From Idiomarina baltica OS145 (lineage in GTDB: Bacteria > Pseudomonadota > Gammaproteobacteria > Enterobacterales > Alteromonadaceae), in assembly GCF_000152885.1 (NCBI RefSeq), contig NZ_CH672405.1, positions 76,472 to 140,471 on the forward strand: DNA of 64,000 bases, in the 5' to 3' direction. The notes below the pieces were generated by a model, which did no database searches, was not told where the DNA came from, and worked only from the letters and a program-made list of their open reading frames with translations. Below are positions 51,199-60,167 of this stretch, one piece after another. The first letter of the stretch is position 1. Each line of letters begins with the position of its first letter. Both the position numbers and the translations under genes were made by a program.

Positions 51199-51294
51199 AT
51201 TAATGCCTACTAACTGATGTTTTTATCATTTTCGCAGGCATTATACGCACAACCGCTTTTAATTTAATAAGCGAAAGAATAAATTTTCGGTCTC

Positions 51295-52677
51295 TTATCG
51301 CTTAATGCGCTCATGTAATCGCGTGACCACGTCAACCGTATCCCTCTCTGGAATAAGAAAACACAGGTTAAATTCACTGGCACCCTGGCAAATAAGCCGC
51401 ACGGGTGTTGGTGCGACGGCATCAAACACCCATTGGCTGAGCTGGGACTGACGACCAATTTGATTACCTATAAGTGCTATGAGCGTTAAGTTGTACTCAA
51501 GTTCAACTTTAGCAAACAGTTCAATCTCTGCGATGGCTGCGGCTGGCACAGATACCGCGTGATTAGCTTGACTACCTCCCTCATCTAACGTGAGCGCAAT
51601 ACTTACTTCTGAAGTCGTGATCAGGTCAACACTAATATCGTACTTAGCGAAAATCGAAAACAACTGCGCGAGAAAACCCGAAGCATGAAACATATCAATG
51701 CTATGTACGGTCATCAAAGTCTGCTGTTTACGGACTGCGACTGCCCTAACATCGGGTTTATGAGTACTGTTCTTTACCAAACGAGTTCCGCCACGAGCAG
51801 GATACGCCGCATGCCCGACAAATACCGGTATCTGATACTCAATAGCAGGCAATAAGCTCGCAGGATGTAAAACTTTAGCGCCAAAAGTCGCCATTTCAGC
51901 CGCTTCATCAAAGCTCATTTCAGCGATTGCAAAAGCATCTGAACATAGTCTTGGATCCGTCGAATACACGCCCGCCACATCGGTCCAAATTTGTAACTCT
52001 TGAGCTTGGACGACAACCGCGAGCAACGCTGCTGAATAGTCACTTCCGCCGCGTCCCAGGGTTGTTGTTTGACCCCTCTCATTTTTTCCGATAAAGCCTT
52101 GGGTTACATAGAGCCGACCAGGCTCTAAGGTTTTAAGCCATTGTGGTGCTTTTTCTATCATGGCTTTAAGCTGCGGTCTCGCTCGACCGTATCGACTGTC
52201 GGTAAAGAGCCAAGTTTTCGCCTCAAGTACTGCGCTCGGTTGTTCTGTTTTCGCTTCCCAAGCCCAGCTAAATAGTAGGCTTGAACAATACTCACCAAAA
52301 CTCAAAAGCTGGTCTCGCCACGCGACAAACGAAGCATCATGGGGAGTAGGTCTGCGCGCCACATGTTGTCTCAGTCGGTCATGCAAGTCATCAAGCGCTA
52401 ATTGCTTCTCCACCGCTCCGGCTCTGTTTAAACGGGATAATTCATCGGCGATCTCTGTATGTCGATGCACTATCTCAGACAATATAGACTCCACATTGTC
52501 AGACTCGTTAGCGAGCATCACTAGCCGGTCGGTAACGCCAGCACATGCACTTACGACCACTAAGATAGGTTGGTTTTGTGATTTTACGTTGGCAACCGCG
52601 GCGCATATTGCCGAATAATTAGCGACACTGGTTCCACCAAATTTTGCAACTCGAAATGTATGTTGGGGATTAGTCAT
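51295..52677 (-). CDS. lysC: Lysine-sensitive aspartate kinase LysC (AKIII type)
   Basis: Phosphorylates aspartate, the first step to lysine, threonine and methionine. The 460-residue protein starts with RVAKFGGTSV (Lys12) and has the kinase core TLGRGGSDYSA and the conserved EMSFDEAAEMATFGAKVLHP. A C-terminal pair of ACT domains begins near MTVHSIDM and is the lysine-feedback site in AKIII enzymes. The ATG at 52677 is chosen: GAGG is 6 bp upstream. The reading frame is open another 174 bp, but that stretch has no similarity to LysC and is the leader holding the lysine riboswitch. Control is therefore expected at two levels, RNA leader and allosteric. Confidence 0.95.
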   Translation of the reverse strand: MTNPQHTFRVAKFGGTSVANYSAICAAVANVKSQNQPILVVVSACAGVTDRLVMLANESDNVESILSEIVHRHTEIADELSRLNRAGAVEKQLALDDLHDRLRQHVARRPTPHDASFVAWRDQLLSFGEYCSSLLFSWAWEAKTEQPSAVLEAKTWLFTDSRYGRARPQLKAMIEKAPQWLKTLEPGRLYVTQGFIGKNERGQTTTLGRGGSDYSAALLAVVVQAQELQIWTDVAGVYSTDPRLCSDAFAIAEMSFDEAAEMATFGAKVLHPASLLPAIEYQIPVFVGHAAYPARGGTRLVKNSTHKPDVRAVAVRKQQTLMTVHSIDMFHASGFLAQLFSIFAKYDISVDLITTSEVSIALTLDEGGSQANHAVSVPAAAIAEIELFAKVELEYNLTLIALIGNQIGRQSQLSQWVFDAVAPTPVRLICQGASEFNLCFLIPERDTVDVVTRLHERIKR

Positions 52678-52683
52678 TTGATC

Positions 52684-52909
52684 CTCTGAACAACTTACAA
52701 CAATGTTCAGAGAGCTTGGTACATGATGAGGATTCTCAATACTGCAGCCAGAAGCTCTCCACCCGTTTGGTGACAACTGCAGGTGTTCAAACCCAACAGC
52801 CGATAACCAAGCATCCAACCGCTCAGTTACCTCGGCGAAAAACTCCCTCACATTTCTTAAGTGTTGGAACTTATCAAGAAATGCTACCTAGCTATCGCGC
52901 CTCTTCCTA
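52684..52909 (-). promoter_or_regulatory. Lysine riboswitch (L box) with legible expression platform upstream of lysC
   Basis: Read on the minus strand, the leader has the conserved L-box pieces: AAGAGGCGCGAT at the 5' end (52909 end), then GAGGGAG...CGCCGAGGTAACTGAGCGGTT, TGGTTATCGGCTGTTGGGTT and GTTGTCACCAAACG, as in the E. coli lysC aptamer. The expression platform reads directly. A sequestor hairpin CTCTGAACA / TGTTCAGAG (52684-52712) covers the GAGG ribosome site. The segment GAGAGCTT (52752-52759) at the end of the aptamer can instead pair with AAGCTCTC (52710-52717), breaking that hairpin. Lysine binding should trap GAGAGCTT in the aptamer and let the sequestor close, so this is a translational off-switch. 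The 5' end overlaps the stop codon of the GGDEF gene. Confidence 0.93.
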
Positions 52910-53998
52910 AGCCTTATTATTAATCGTTCGTTGATGAGATTCAACTGCCGAAATGAAACTACAAACCTGGTTACGACCATTTGACTTTGCTTGATACAAC
53001 GCTCGATCGGCTTGTGAGATTAACTCTTCTGGGCTCTTAACTCTGTCAGCACTCGATACACCGATGCTCACACTGGTCGTTACCGATTCAGTAATTGACA
53101 TATTCAGACTACGGCGAACGCGTTCCGCGAGTCCTAAAGCATCACTTTTTGAGGTGTTCGGAGCGATGATTAGAAATTCTTCACCTCCCCAACGGCCGAC
53201 AACATCGTCATCACGAACGACCTCAGTGAGACGTTGAGCCATTTTGACGAGCACTTCGTCACCAAACAGGTGGCCGTGTTCATCGTTAATTCTTTTAAAT
53301 AGATCAACATCGAGTAATAGGACAGAAATAGGTAATGTCCGACGCTCTTTATATAAACTGAATAGCGTTACGTCGAGATACTGTCGGTTATACAACTGTG
53401 TCAGTTTATCCGTCTTCGCCATTTTTTCTAAGCGAATACTTTGTTCTTGTAATAACTCATTGGCCTCGGTTCGCGTCTTTTCATAAAAACGGTACAAAAG
53501 AAGACTAATAACAAATACCTCGAGCGTATTTAAAAAGCCGCCGAGTGATAAGTAAGGCACCTGTTTAACGAAAATGCTGATGTAGAGCTGAATCAGGAAG
53601 ATAGTAAAAAAGACAACGGTTAACCAAAAACCCCGTGTCTTACCTAAAAGAAAAAACGCAAAAGGAGGAAAAACAGCGGTCCATAAGTAGCCATTATTGC
53701 TTCCAGCCGCCAATGATAAAAACGCAGTGATCAATAATCCGAGAGTGAGAACAAAAAGCCAACTTACCAGCTCTAGTAATCGCTTCCGTTTAACAAGGTA
53801 CAGCAGGCTCGCCGCAATAACCGCACCCAACGCATCAAGCAGAGCGAGTACCGGGTCACCGAATACAGCTAAATTTATTACTGCCAGTAGACACAGTGCG
53901 CCGACCCCCATCATCAAGCACGCTTGTAACAGTTGGCTGCGGCGATAATTAGGATCAAGCTTATCGATGATATATGTAGGACGAAGTAATTTTTTCAC
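52907..53998 (-). CDS. Membrane diguanylate cyclase (MASE-like + GGDEF)
   Basis: Makes cyclic di-GMP. The 363-residue protein has five or six N-terminal membrane segments in the first 180 residues, a short coiled linker (EKTRTEANELLQEQSIRLEKM), then a GGDEF domain. The active-site loop is RWGGEEFLII (near residue 270). The I-site R-x-x-D (RDDD) is 5 residues before the loop, so product inhibition is expected. The DLFKRINDEHGHLFGDEVL stretch is the nucleotide-binding part. The gene is upstream of lysC, and its stop codon overlaps the 5' end of the lysine riboswitch. The signal sensed by the membrane part is unknown. Confidence 0.9.
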   Translation of the reverse strand: MKKLLRPTYIIDKLDPNYRRSQLLQACLMMGVGALCLLAVINLAVFGDPVLALLDALGAVIAASLLYLVKRKRLLELVSWLFVLTLGLLITAFLSLAAGSNNGYLWTAVFPPFAFFLLGKTRGFWLTVVFFTIFLIQLYISIFVKQVPYLSLGGFLNTLEVFVISLLLYRFYEKTRTEANELLQEQSIRLEKMAKTDKLTQLYNRQYLDVTLFSLYKERRTLPISVLLLDVDLFKRINDEHGHLFGDEVLVKMAQRLTEVVRDDDVVGRWGGEEFLIIAPNTSKSDALGLAERVRRSLNMSITESVTTSVSIGVSSADRVKSPEELISQADRALYQAKSNGRNQVCSFISAVESHQRTINNKA

Positions 53999-54023
53999 TC
54001 AGATTGATTAACCGCCCAAATAA

Positions 54024-54064
54024 AAAAAGATTGACGGAAAAATAAACACCCGTCAATCTTTTTT
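54024..54064 (-). terminator. Intrinsic terminator downstream of the alcohol dehydrogenase
   Basis: Inverted repeat AAAAAGATTGACGG / CCGTCAATCTTTTT with about 12 bases between arms, flanked by A and T runs. It lies 18 bp after the alcohol dehydrogenase stop, upstream of the GGDEF gene on the same strand. Confidence 0.85.
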
Positions 54065-54081
54065 GGAATCGATTAACTCAA

Positions 54082-55134
54082 TCAAGCGGATTGTTTTAGC
54101 GTATCCATGTCAATAACAAAACGATATTTGACATCACCTTTTTTCATTCTTTCGAAGGCTTCGTTAATATTCTTGATATCAAGCATTTCTACATCACAGT
54201 GAATGCCATGTTCACCACAGAAGTCCAACATTTCTTGGGTTTCTGGCATTCCACCAATCAGCGATCCTGCAAGTACACGACGCTTCATTACCAGTTGCCC
54301 TGCCTGTAATGCGGGATCTACTGGCTCAAGCAAGCCGACCAAAATATGCGTTCCATCAAATTTCAGACAATTCAAATACGGATTTAAATCATGCTGAACA
54401 GGCACGGTATCAAGCATAAAGTCAAAGGTTTCTGCCACCGCTTCCATTTGTTCAGGATCAGTCGAAATAACAACGTGATCAGCGCCTTGCTTTTTAGCTT
54501 CTTTGACTTTACTTTCCGAGCGCGTGAAGAGGGTCACTTCTGCGCCCATCGCTTTGGCGAACTTTACACCCATGTGACCTAAGCCACCCATTCCAATCAC
54601 GCCGACTTTGTCACCCTGCTTAACACCGTAGTGACGCAGTGGAGAATAGGTGGTTATCCCTGCGCATAACAAAGGAGCACTCTTGGCAGGATCGAGGCTG
54701 TCGGGAACGCGAACAACAAAACGGTCACTGACAACAACATTTTCTGAGTAGCCGCCGTAGGTAATTGAGCCATCATGCTTGTCCTCACCGTTGTAAGTCG
54801 GCACCATGCCACTCAAGCAATATTGCTCTAACCCTTGATCACATGCCTCACAGCTACGACAAGAGTCAACCATACAGCCAACACCAACAATGTCGCCTTC
54901 TTTATAGTCTTTAACATCCTTACCGACAGCCGTTACGCGACCAATTATTTCATGACCGGGAACCACCGGGTAAATCGTTCCACCCCAGTCATTCTGTACG
55001 TAGTGAATATCCGTGTGACAAACACCGCAATACAGAATATCGATGGCTACGTCATCTGCGCGAGGCTCACGCCGTTCAATAGTATGGGGAGCCATACCTG
55101 AGTTTTCAGATTGAGCCGCATAAGATTTAGTCAT
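54082..55134 (-). CDS. Zinc-dependent NAD(P)-linked alcohol dehydrogenase (cinnamyl alcohol dehydrogenase/YahK type)
   Basis: Reduces aldehydes or oxidises alcohols. A 350-residue medium-chain dehydrogenase. The catalytic zinc site is Cys39-His40 in CGVCHTDIH with GHEIIG (His61). The structural zinc is held by Cys92, Cys95, Cys98 and Cys106 in SCRSCEACDQGLEQYC. The Rossmann motif is GVIGMGGLGHMG. The LITRSESK-type loop (FTRSESK) after the second beta strand suits NADPH. It resembles YahK/YjgB-type broad-specificity aldehyde reductases. It is monocistronic: terminator downstream, divergent sensor gene upstream. Confidence 0.93.
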   Translation of the reverse strand: MTKSYAAQSENSGMAPHTIERREPRADDVAIDILYCGVCHTDIHYVQNDWGGTIYPVVPGHEIIGRVTAVGKDVKDYKEGDIVGVGCMVDSCRSCEACDQGLEQYCLSGMVPTYNGEDKHDGSITYGGYSENVVVSDRFVVRVPDSLDPAKSAPLLCAGITTYSPLRHYGVKQGDKVGVIGMGGLGHMGVKFAKAMGAEVTLFTRSESKVKEAKKQGADHVVISTDPEQMEAVAETFDFMLDTVPVQHDLNPYLNCLKFDGTHILVGLLEPVDPALQAGQLVMKRRVLAGSLIGGMPETQEMLDFCGEHGIHCDVEMLDIKNINEAFERMKKGDVKYRFVIDMDTLKQSA

Positions 55135-55254
55135 GCTTTATCTCCAAAGTTGATATAAATTTAGATTCAGCTATTACGAATGTTGTAAGTAATGGTAATC
55201 AATTTACAATTCACGTACCATTTGAAAGTCAGCAACCTTCAAAGTCGTGACAAA

Positions 55255-58191
55255 ATGCTCAAACACGTGATGCTCAGTAAGCTTAAAATCATTTCACTCG
55301 TTACCGCTGTTTCAATTCTTAGCATAGGCAGCTTCGCGCATAGCGCACCGACTGATCCTTCCATCAATACGACGCAGTTCGATCTGCCGGTCGACCAGTC
55401 AATTCACTATATGACTCGTCAGACTTGGACAACCCGCGATGGCTTGCCCCACAACTCGATAAATGCCATTGCACAAGATAAGCAAGGCTTTCTCTGGTTT
55501 GGAACTTGGCAAGGCCCGGTCCGCTTCAACGGCAAAGACTTTGAGATCTACGATGATATACGCATTACTGGATTACCCGACATCGGTATTTTCTCAATTG
55601 CGCTCAATCCGTGCGACGATAGTATCTACGTTGCGGGTGCGCGCGGAGGACTTAGCCGCTTTCATGACAACCGCTGGCTTCCACTTGAGCCTGCACCTCC
55701 ATTTGTCAACGAAGTAGAAATCGACGCGCACTGCACGATTTGGGTTTCAAGTAGCGAACAAGGCTTGCTCACGTACGAAAATAATGAACGTGTATCGCAA
55801 TTTACTACCGAAAATGGCTTACCCTCAAATAACGTCTATCAAGCACGTATTGATGACAAAAGCAATTTATGGGCGGCAACGTCTGCCGGGCTGGCGGTCA
55901 AGCCTGCGGGTTCAACAGGGTTTAAAGTCATCGAAGGAATTCCCGCTGACCGTATTCGGAAACTTTTTCTCGATACGGATGGTCAGCTCTTGATTGGCAC
56001 CGGCAACGGGGTTTACCAACAACAACCTAATACATTTGAATTTAAACAGTTGTTGCCAAATATCAATTACACCATCAGCGCGATCAATCGTACAAGAGAC
56101 GGAGCTCTGTGGTTAGGGACCTACCGTAATGGCGTATTGCGTCTGTACAATGGCGAATTGCAGCAAGTTACTACGGCTAATGGACTCCCCAATAACCACG
56201 TCTTAGATATTCTTGAGGACCAAGAAGGGAGTGTTTGGGTATCGACCCACGGTGGTCTCATGCAGTTTCGGCGTTCATTGTTCACCACGATGCAATCTCA
56301 TAACGGTCTTGCTGGCGACTTTGTAAGGTCGGTTTATGAATATAAAAACCAACTATACGTTGGAACAAGCAACGGCATAAGTACCGTCAACGAGTCACGT
56401 CTCGCAACCTTTAACCCCCCTCACCCTTTGGCAAATCAATCTGTTTTGTCGTTTGCTGATTATCAAGGGCAACTGGCCATTGGTACCTATACCAATGGAT
56501 TATTCATCTGGGATGGTGAACGTGTTACCGACCACTTAACTACCGATAATGTTCTTAAATCAGAAGAAGTGCGTGCCATCGCGACGTCAGAACAATATGG
56601 TGTATTCCTCGGTACGCCGATTGGGGTTACCCAACTAGTGAAGACAGCCAACGGCTGGCAGTCAAAATTAATAACGACCCGAGATGGACTGCAAAATAAT
56701 TACATCACCACGCTCCGGGTCATTGGCGATGAACTTTGGGTTGCCTCAGTCAGTGGTGTTTCTGTCATTGACTTAGCTGCGTCATCAGATCATTCGTTTA
56801 AGATTAATAAGCTTGATTTCAGTGGCTTGAATGACGCCCAGCTAACCTTTCAAATTAGTCTGAAAGGTCCTTACGTTTTTCTCGCTACCGACCGAGGTCT
56901 AATATATCACCATCAAAAGAATGATACCTGGGGCATCATTAACCGAGATCAAGGATTACCATTGGATAACTATATGTCCATGGCCTTTGATGGGGATGCA
57001 AACATTTGGTTAGGTTCTAACCGTGGCGCCCTGTTTATTGCCCATGATGTATTTGATGACTTTCTCAATGGCAAGATCGATAAACTGACCTATCAACGCT
57101 TTACCGAAGTCGATGGTATGGGGAGTTCACAAATTAACAGTGGCAGCCCCGCAATGATACGCAGTAGTACGGGACGAGTATGGATGAGCACTGCGCGTGG
57201 CGTATCGTCGATTGCACCCTCCGATTTGAAATCGATGGTACAGGTCGCCCCACCCGCGGTTATTTCATCCGTGACAGCCGACGGCGAGCGAGTGACTTAT
57301 GGAGGCCATATACCGGCGGATACGCAACGCCTTGTAGTCAATTACGCCGGATTAGGATACCTCATGGCCGACCACATCGAATATCAAGTTCGCCTTGTGG
57401 GTTTCGATGATAATTGGCTTGCTCGCGGTTCAATGACCACATCTGAATATACGTCCTTACCCGCCAATGATTACGTATTTCAGGTCCGCGCTGCGTATCC
57501 AGGAGGTGCTTGGAGTGACCCCGTCAGCTTCGCCTTCACTCGTTCTGAACATCCCTGGCAACAATCATGGTTTTGGCTATCTATCATTTTTGCCTTGGGA
57601 TTGGCGGCAACTATATTAGTGCGAGCACGAATTCGCTTTTTGAACAACCAACGGGCTCAACTCGAGCTGATGGTTGCCGAAAAAACCAAAGAGCTTAAAG
57701 GGCTTGCACGTCAAGACTCACTGACTCAGTTAGGTAATCGGCGAGCATTTGATGAGCAGCTTCAGTATGAATTTAAACGTTGTGAGCGATCGGAACAGCC
57801 TCTATCGCTTGCTATTATCGACGTCGATCACTTCAAATCTATTAATGACCGTTTTTTACATGTGATCGGTGACCAAGTACTGATAGAGCTCTCGGCGCTA
57901 TTAAGCAACATGTTAAGAGATATAGACTACATTGCGCGCTGGGGCGGCGAAGAGTTTGCATTGTTAATGCCCGAGACAACCGCTAAAGAAGCGCTACAAG
58001 CAGCCGAACGAATTCGTCAGCGGATAGAGGACACATCTTATCAACATCTTGCCGATGAGCTAGCTGTGACAGTGAGTATTGGCGTGGCCTCGAGCGAACA
58101 TTACCCTAATCACAGTGCGCTGTTAGTAGCTGCTGATAAAGCGTTATATAAAGCCAAGCAAAGTGGTAGAAATAGAACGGAGTTAGCCTAA
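55255..58191 (+). CDS. Two-component-type periplasmic propeller sensor with Y_Y_Y and GGDEF domains
   Basis: A diguanylate cyclase with an outside sensor. A signal peptide (LSKLKIISLVTAVSILSIGSF, given here in part: ISLVTAVSILSIGSF) leads into about 14 Reg_prop propeller repeats with the L-W-(V/L)-G/S-T pattern (such as GFLWFGTWQGPVRF), forming two seven-bladed propellers. A Y_Y_Y domain (ARGSMTTSEYTSLPANDYVF) precedes a membrane segment (WFWLSIIFALGLAATILV) and a GGDEF domain with RWGGEEFALL; the I-site RDID lies five residues before. This is the hybrid BACON/HTCS-type sensor build used for polysaccharide sensing in Bacteroidetes, here coupled to c-di-GMP. The start is uncertain (55192, 55255 or 55270). 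The DUF885 gene follows by 2 bp. Confidence 0.9.
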   Translation: MLKHVMLSKLKIISLVTAVSILSIGSFAHSAPTDPSINTTQFDLPVDQSIHYMTRQTWTTRDGLPHNSINAIAQDKQGFLWFGTWQGPVRFNGKDFEIYDDIRITGLPDIGIFSIALNPCDDSIYVAGARGGLSRFHDNRWLPLEPAPPFVNEVEIDAHCTIWVSSSEQGLLTYENNERVSQFTTENGLPSNNVYQARIDDKSNLWAATSAGLAVKPAGSTGFKVIEGIPADRIRKLFLDTDGQLLIGTGNGVYQQQPNTFEFKQLLPNINYTISAINRTRDGALWLGTYRNGVLRLYNGELQQVTTANGLPNNHVLDILEDQEGSVWVSTHGGLMQFRRSLFTTMQSHNGLAGDFVRSVYEYKNQLYVGTSNGISTVNESRLATFNPPHPLANQSVLSFADYQGQLAIGTYTNGLFIWDGERVTDHLTTDNVLKSEEVRAIATSEQYGVFLGTPIGVTQLVKTANGWQSKLITTRDGLQNNYITTLRVIGDELWVASVSGVSVIDLAASSDHSFKINKLDFSGLNDAQLTFQISLKGPYVFLATDRGLIYHHQKNDTWGIINRDQGLPLDNYMSMAFDGDANIWLGSNRGALFIAHDVFDDFLNGKIDKLTYQRFTEVDGMGSSQINSGSPAMIRSSTGRVWMSTARGVSSIAPSDLKSMVQVAPPAVISSVTADGERVTYGGHIPADTQRLVVNYAGLGYLMADHIEYQVRLVGFDDNWLARGSMTTSEYTSLPANDYVFQVRAAYPGGAWSDPVSFAFTRSEHPWQQSWFWLSIIFALGLAATILVRARIRFLNNQRAQLELMVAEKTKELKGLARQDSLTQLGNRRAFDEQLQYEFKRCERSEQPLSLAIIDVDHFKSINDRFLHVIGDQVLIELSALLSNMLRDIDYIARWGGEEFALLMPETTAKEALQAAERIRQRIEDTSYQHLADELAVTVSIGVASSEHYPNHSALLVAADKALYKAKQSGRNRTELA

Positions 58192-58193
58192 AT

Positions 58194-60002
58194 ATGAAAA
58201 AGTCACTTATCGCGTTGACGGTGGTCGGGCTGCTCGCTGGTTGCGGCGACGCCACCACTCATGAGCAAAACGCTAACACCAAAGTGTCGGTCAAAAGCGT
58301 CTCAATGTCAGAGAAGCTCAATGAAATTTATCAAGGGTATTTTACCGAAAATCTCGATTTAAATCCTCTCACGGCGACGTATATCGGGCGCGAAGGCTAT
58401 AACGACAAACTGCCTAATTTTTTGTCACCAGCCCACCGTAAAAAACAACGCCAGTTAGAGCAGACATACCTAGATAAAATCGATTCTATTGATATCGACT
58501 CATTAACTGAAAAGCAGAAAATTAGCTATCAAATATTTCGTCAGGACCGCATTAACGCCATCGCAGGGTTTGCGTTTCCTTCGCACCTGATCCCGATTAA
58601 CCAGTTTTATAATCTGGCAAATCAATATGCGATGCTTGGTTCAGGTGACTCGGCTCAACCATTTAATGATGCTGAAGACTATGCCAATTGGGCAAAGCGG
58701 ATGCATCAGATCCCTGTCATATTTGATCAAGCTATCGCAAATATGAAAGAAGGCGTAGAAACAGGTATTGTTCAACCTCAGGTACTCATCAAAAAATCAA
58801 TAACACAAATCCGAGCTCAGCAAGTTAATGATGTTAAAGAAAGTATTTTCTGGCGCCCCATTGACCAGTTTCCAGATACGTTATCGGAGCAACAACAGGA
58901 AGCGTTCCGCACTCAATACGCCAACATATTGAATAACGAAGTTATTCCCGCCTATCAACGCTTAGCAGACTATTTAGAGCAAGAATACTTACCTCACACA
59001 CGCACCAAGAGTTTCGGAATTGGTCAGCTTCCAAACGGAAAAGCATGGTATCAGCACCAAATCAAAGTCAATACATCAATCGATATCAGTGCCGACAAGG
59101 TTCACCAACTCGGTAAGCAAGAAGTCGCGCGTATTCATGATGAAATGCGTCAAATAATGACTGAAATCGACTTTCAGGGTGATTTAAAAGCATTCTTTAA
59201 CTTCATGACCAACGACGAACAATTTATTTACCCAAGTCGTCAAGCCATGCTGGAAGACTACCGTGCTCTCCGCGCAAAAGTGGACGCGCGTGTGCCGAAA
59301 CTATTTAATATTTTCCCGCAAGCGGACTACGAAGTGAGACCCGTTGAACGCTTCCGCGAGCAGTCAGCCAGTTCCGGTAGTTATCAATCTGCACCGAGGG
59401 GGAACACGCGCCCTGCTATATTTTACCTAAATACGTACGATCTTCCCTCTCGCCCCACGTGGGCAAAAACCGCTCTATTTTTGCACGAGGCAGCACCGGG
59501 ACATCATTTCCAAATTAGTATTCAGCAAGAATTGGAGGACTTACCGCTATTCCGTAAGTACGGTCGACAAACAGCATATACCGAAGGCTGGGGTCTCTAT
59601 GCTGAATCGTTAGGCGATGAGCTGGGATTGTACCAAGATCCTTATCAGCGATTTGGTGCGTTAGCGGCTGAGCTCTGGCGGTCTATTCGTTTAGTTACTG
59701 ACACCGGCATTCATGATAAAGGTTGGACCCGCCAGCAAGTGCTCGACTACATGTACGATAATGCTCCAGTAGCAAAAGCACGGGCTGTTTCAGAGGCAGA
59801 GCGCTTCATGGCGTTACCGGGGCAAGCCCTCGCTTATAAAATAGGTCAGTTGAAAATCGCAGAGTTACGACGCATGGCAGAACAAAAGCTCGGTCCTAAA
59901 TTCGATATCAAGCGTTTTCATCGCATCGTGCTAGAAGATGGCGCACTGCCTCTATTTTTACTCGAGAAGAAAGTTCGTCTATGGATAGCACAGCAACTTT
60001 AA
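58194..60002 (+). CDS. DUF885 lipoprotein, predicted zinc metallopeptidase-like
   Basis: A 602-residue exported protein with lipoprotein signal LLAGC (Cys16). The DUF885 family hallmark is HEAAPGHHFQ, residues 431-440, where His431, Glu432 and His437 form a zinc site resembling that of M3-type peptidases. Further marks are the WKTALFLHE-like stretch, TEGWGLYAESLG and the GQALAYKIGQLKI near the C-terminus. Relatives are annotated as peptidases, but substrate is unknown. It starts 2 bp after the propeller diguanylate cyclase, so they are expressed together. Its stop overlaps the convergent DUF2256 gene by 4 bp. Confidence 0.9.
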   Translation: MKKSLIALTVVGLLAGCGDATTHEQNANTKVSVKSVSMSEKLNEIYQGYFTENLDLNPLTATYIGREGYNDKLPNFLSPAHRKKQRQLEQTYLDKIDSIDIDSLTEKQKISYQIFRQDRINAIAGFAFPSHLIPINQFYNLANQYAMLGSGDSAQPFNDAEDYANWAKRMHQIPVIFDQAIANMKEGVETGIVQPQVLIKKSITQIRAQQVNDVKESIFWRPIDQFPDTLSEQQQEAFRTQYANILNNEVIPAYQRLADYLEQEYLPHTRTKSFGIGQLPNGKAWYQHQIKVNTSIDISADKVHQLGKQEVARIHDEMRQIMTEIDFQGDLKAFFNFMTNDEQFIYPSRQAMLEDYRALRAKVDARVPKLFNIFPQADYEVRPVERFREQSASSGSYQSAPRGNTRPAIFYLNTYDLPSRPTWAKTALFLHEAAPGHHFQISIQQELEDLPLFRKYGRQTAYTEGWGLYAESLGDELGLYQDPYQRFGALAAELWRSIRLVTDTGIHDKGWTRQQVLDYMYDNAPVAKARAVSEAERFMALPGQALAYKIGQLKIAELRRMAEQKLGPKFDIKRFHRIVLEDGALPLFLLEKKVRLWIAQQL

Positions 60003-60166
60003 TCCTCATCCGACTGCTGGCGCGCCGCGCGGCGTGCCAGCCCAGCACAGCGTTTCGAGCAGTACTTAACCTGTTCCCAATCGCGCTCCCATTTCTTTCT
60101 CCACGTAAAGGGTCGATGACAATGGGCACAGCATTTGGTGGGTAAATTAGATTTTTTATGTGCCAT
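59999..60166 (-). CDS. DUF2256 small zinc-finger-like protein
   Basis: A 55-residue protein with the family pattern C-x-x-C ... W ... C-x-x-x-C (KCCAHCHRPFTWRKKWERDWEQVKYCSKRC, here only the cysteine pairs quoted: CAHC and CSKRC). The ATG at 60166 gives MAHKKSNLP, the usual beginning; the open frame further upstream is not supported. DUF2256 proteins are about 45-60 residues, often next to cryptochrome/photolyase genes in other genomes, but none is seen here. It starts 2 bp after the PLD-type stop and probably ends that leftward operon. Function unknown. Confidence 0.85.
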   Translation of the reverse strand: MAHKKSNLPTKCCAHCHRPFTWRKKWERDWEQVKYCSKRCAGLARRAARQQSDED

Positions 60167-60167
60167 G

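Noticed and set aside
52678-52851. N-terminal extension of LysC (58 codons)
   Set aside because: It coincides with the lysine riboswitch, has no LysC similarity, and the downstream ATG has a good ribosome site.
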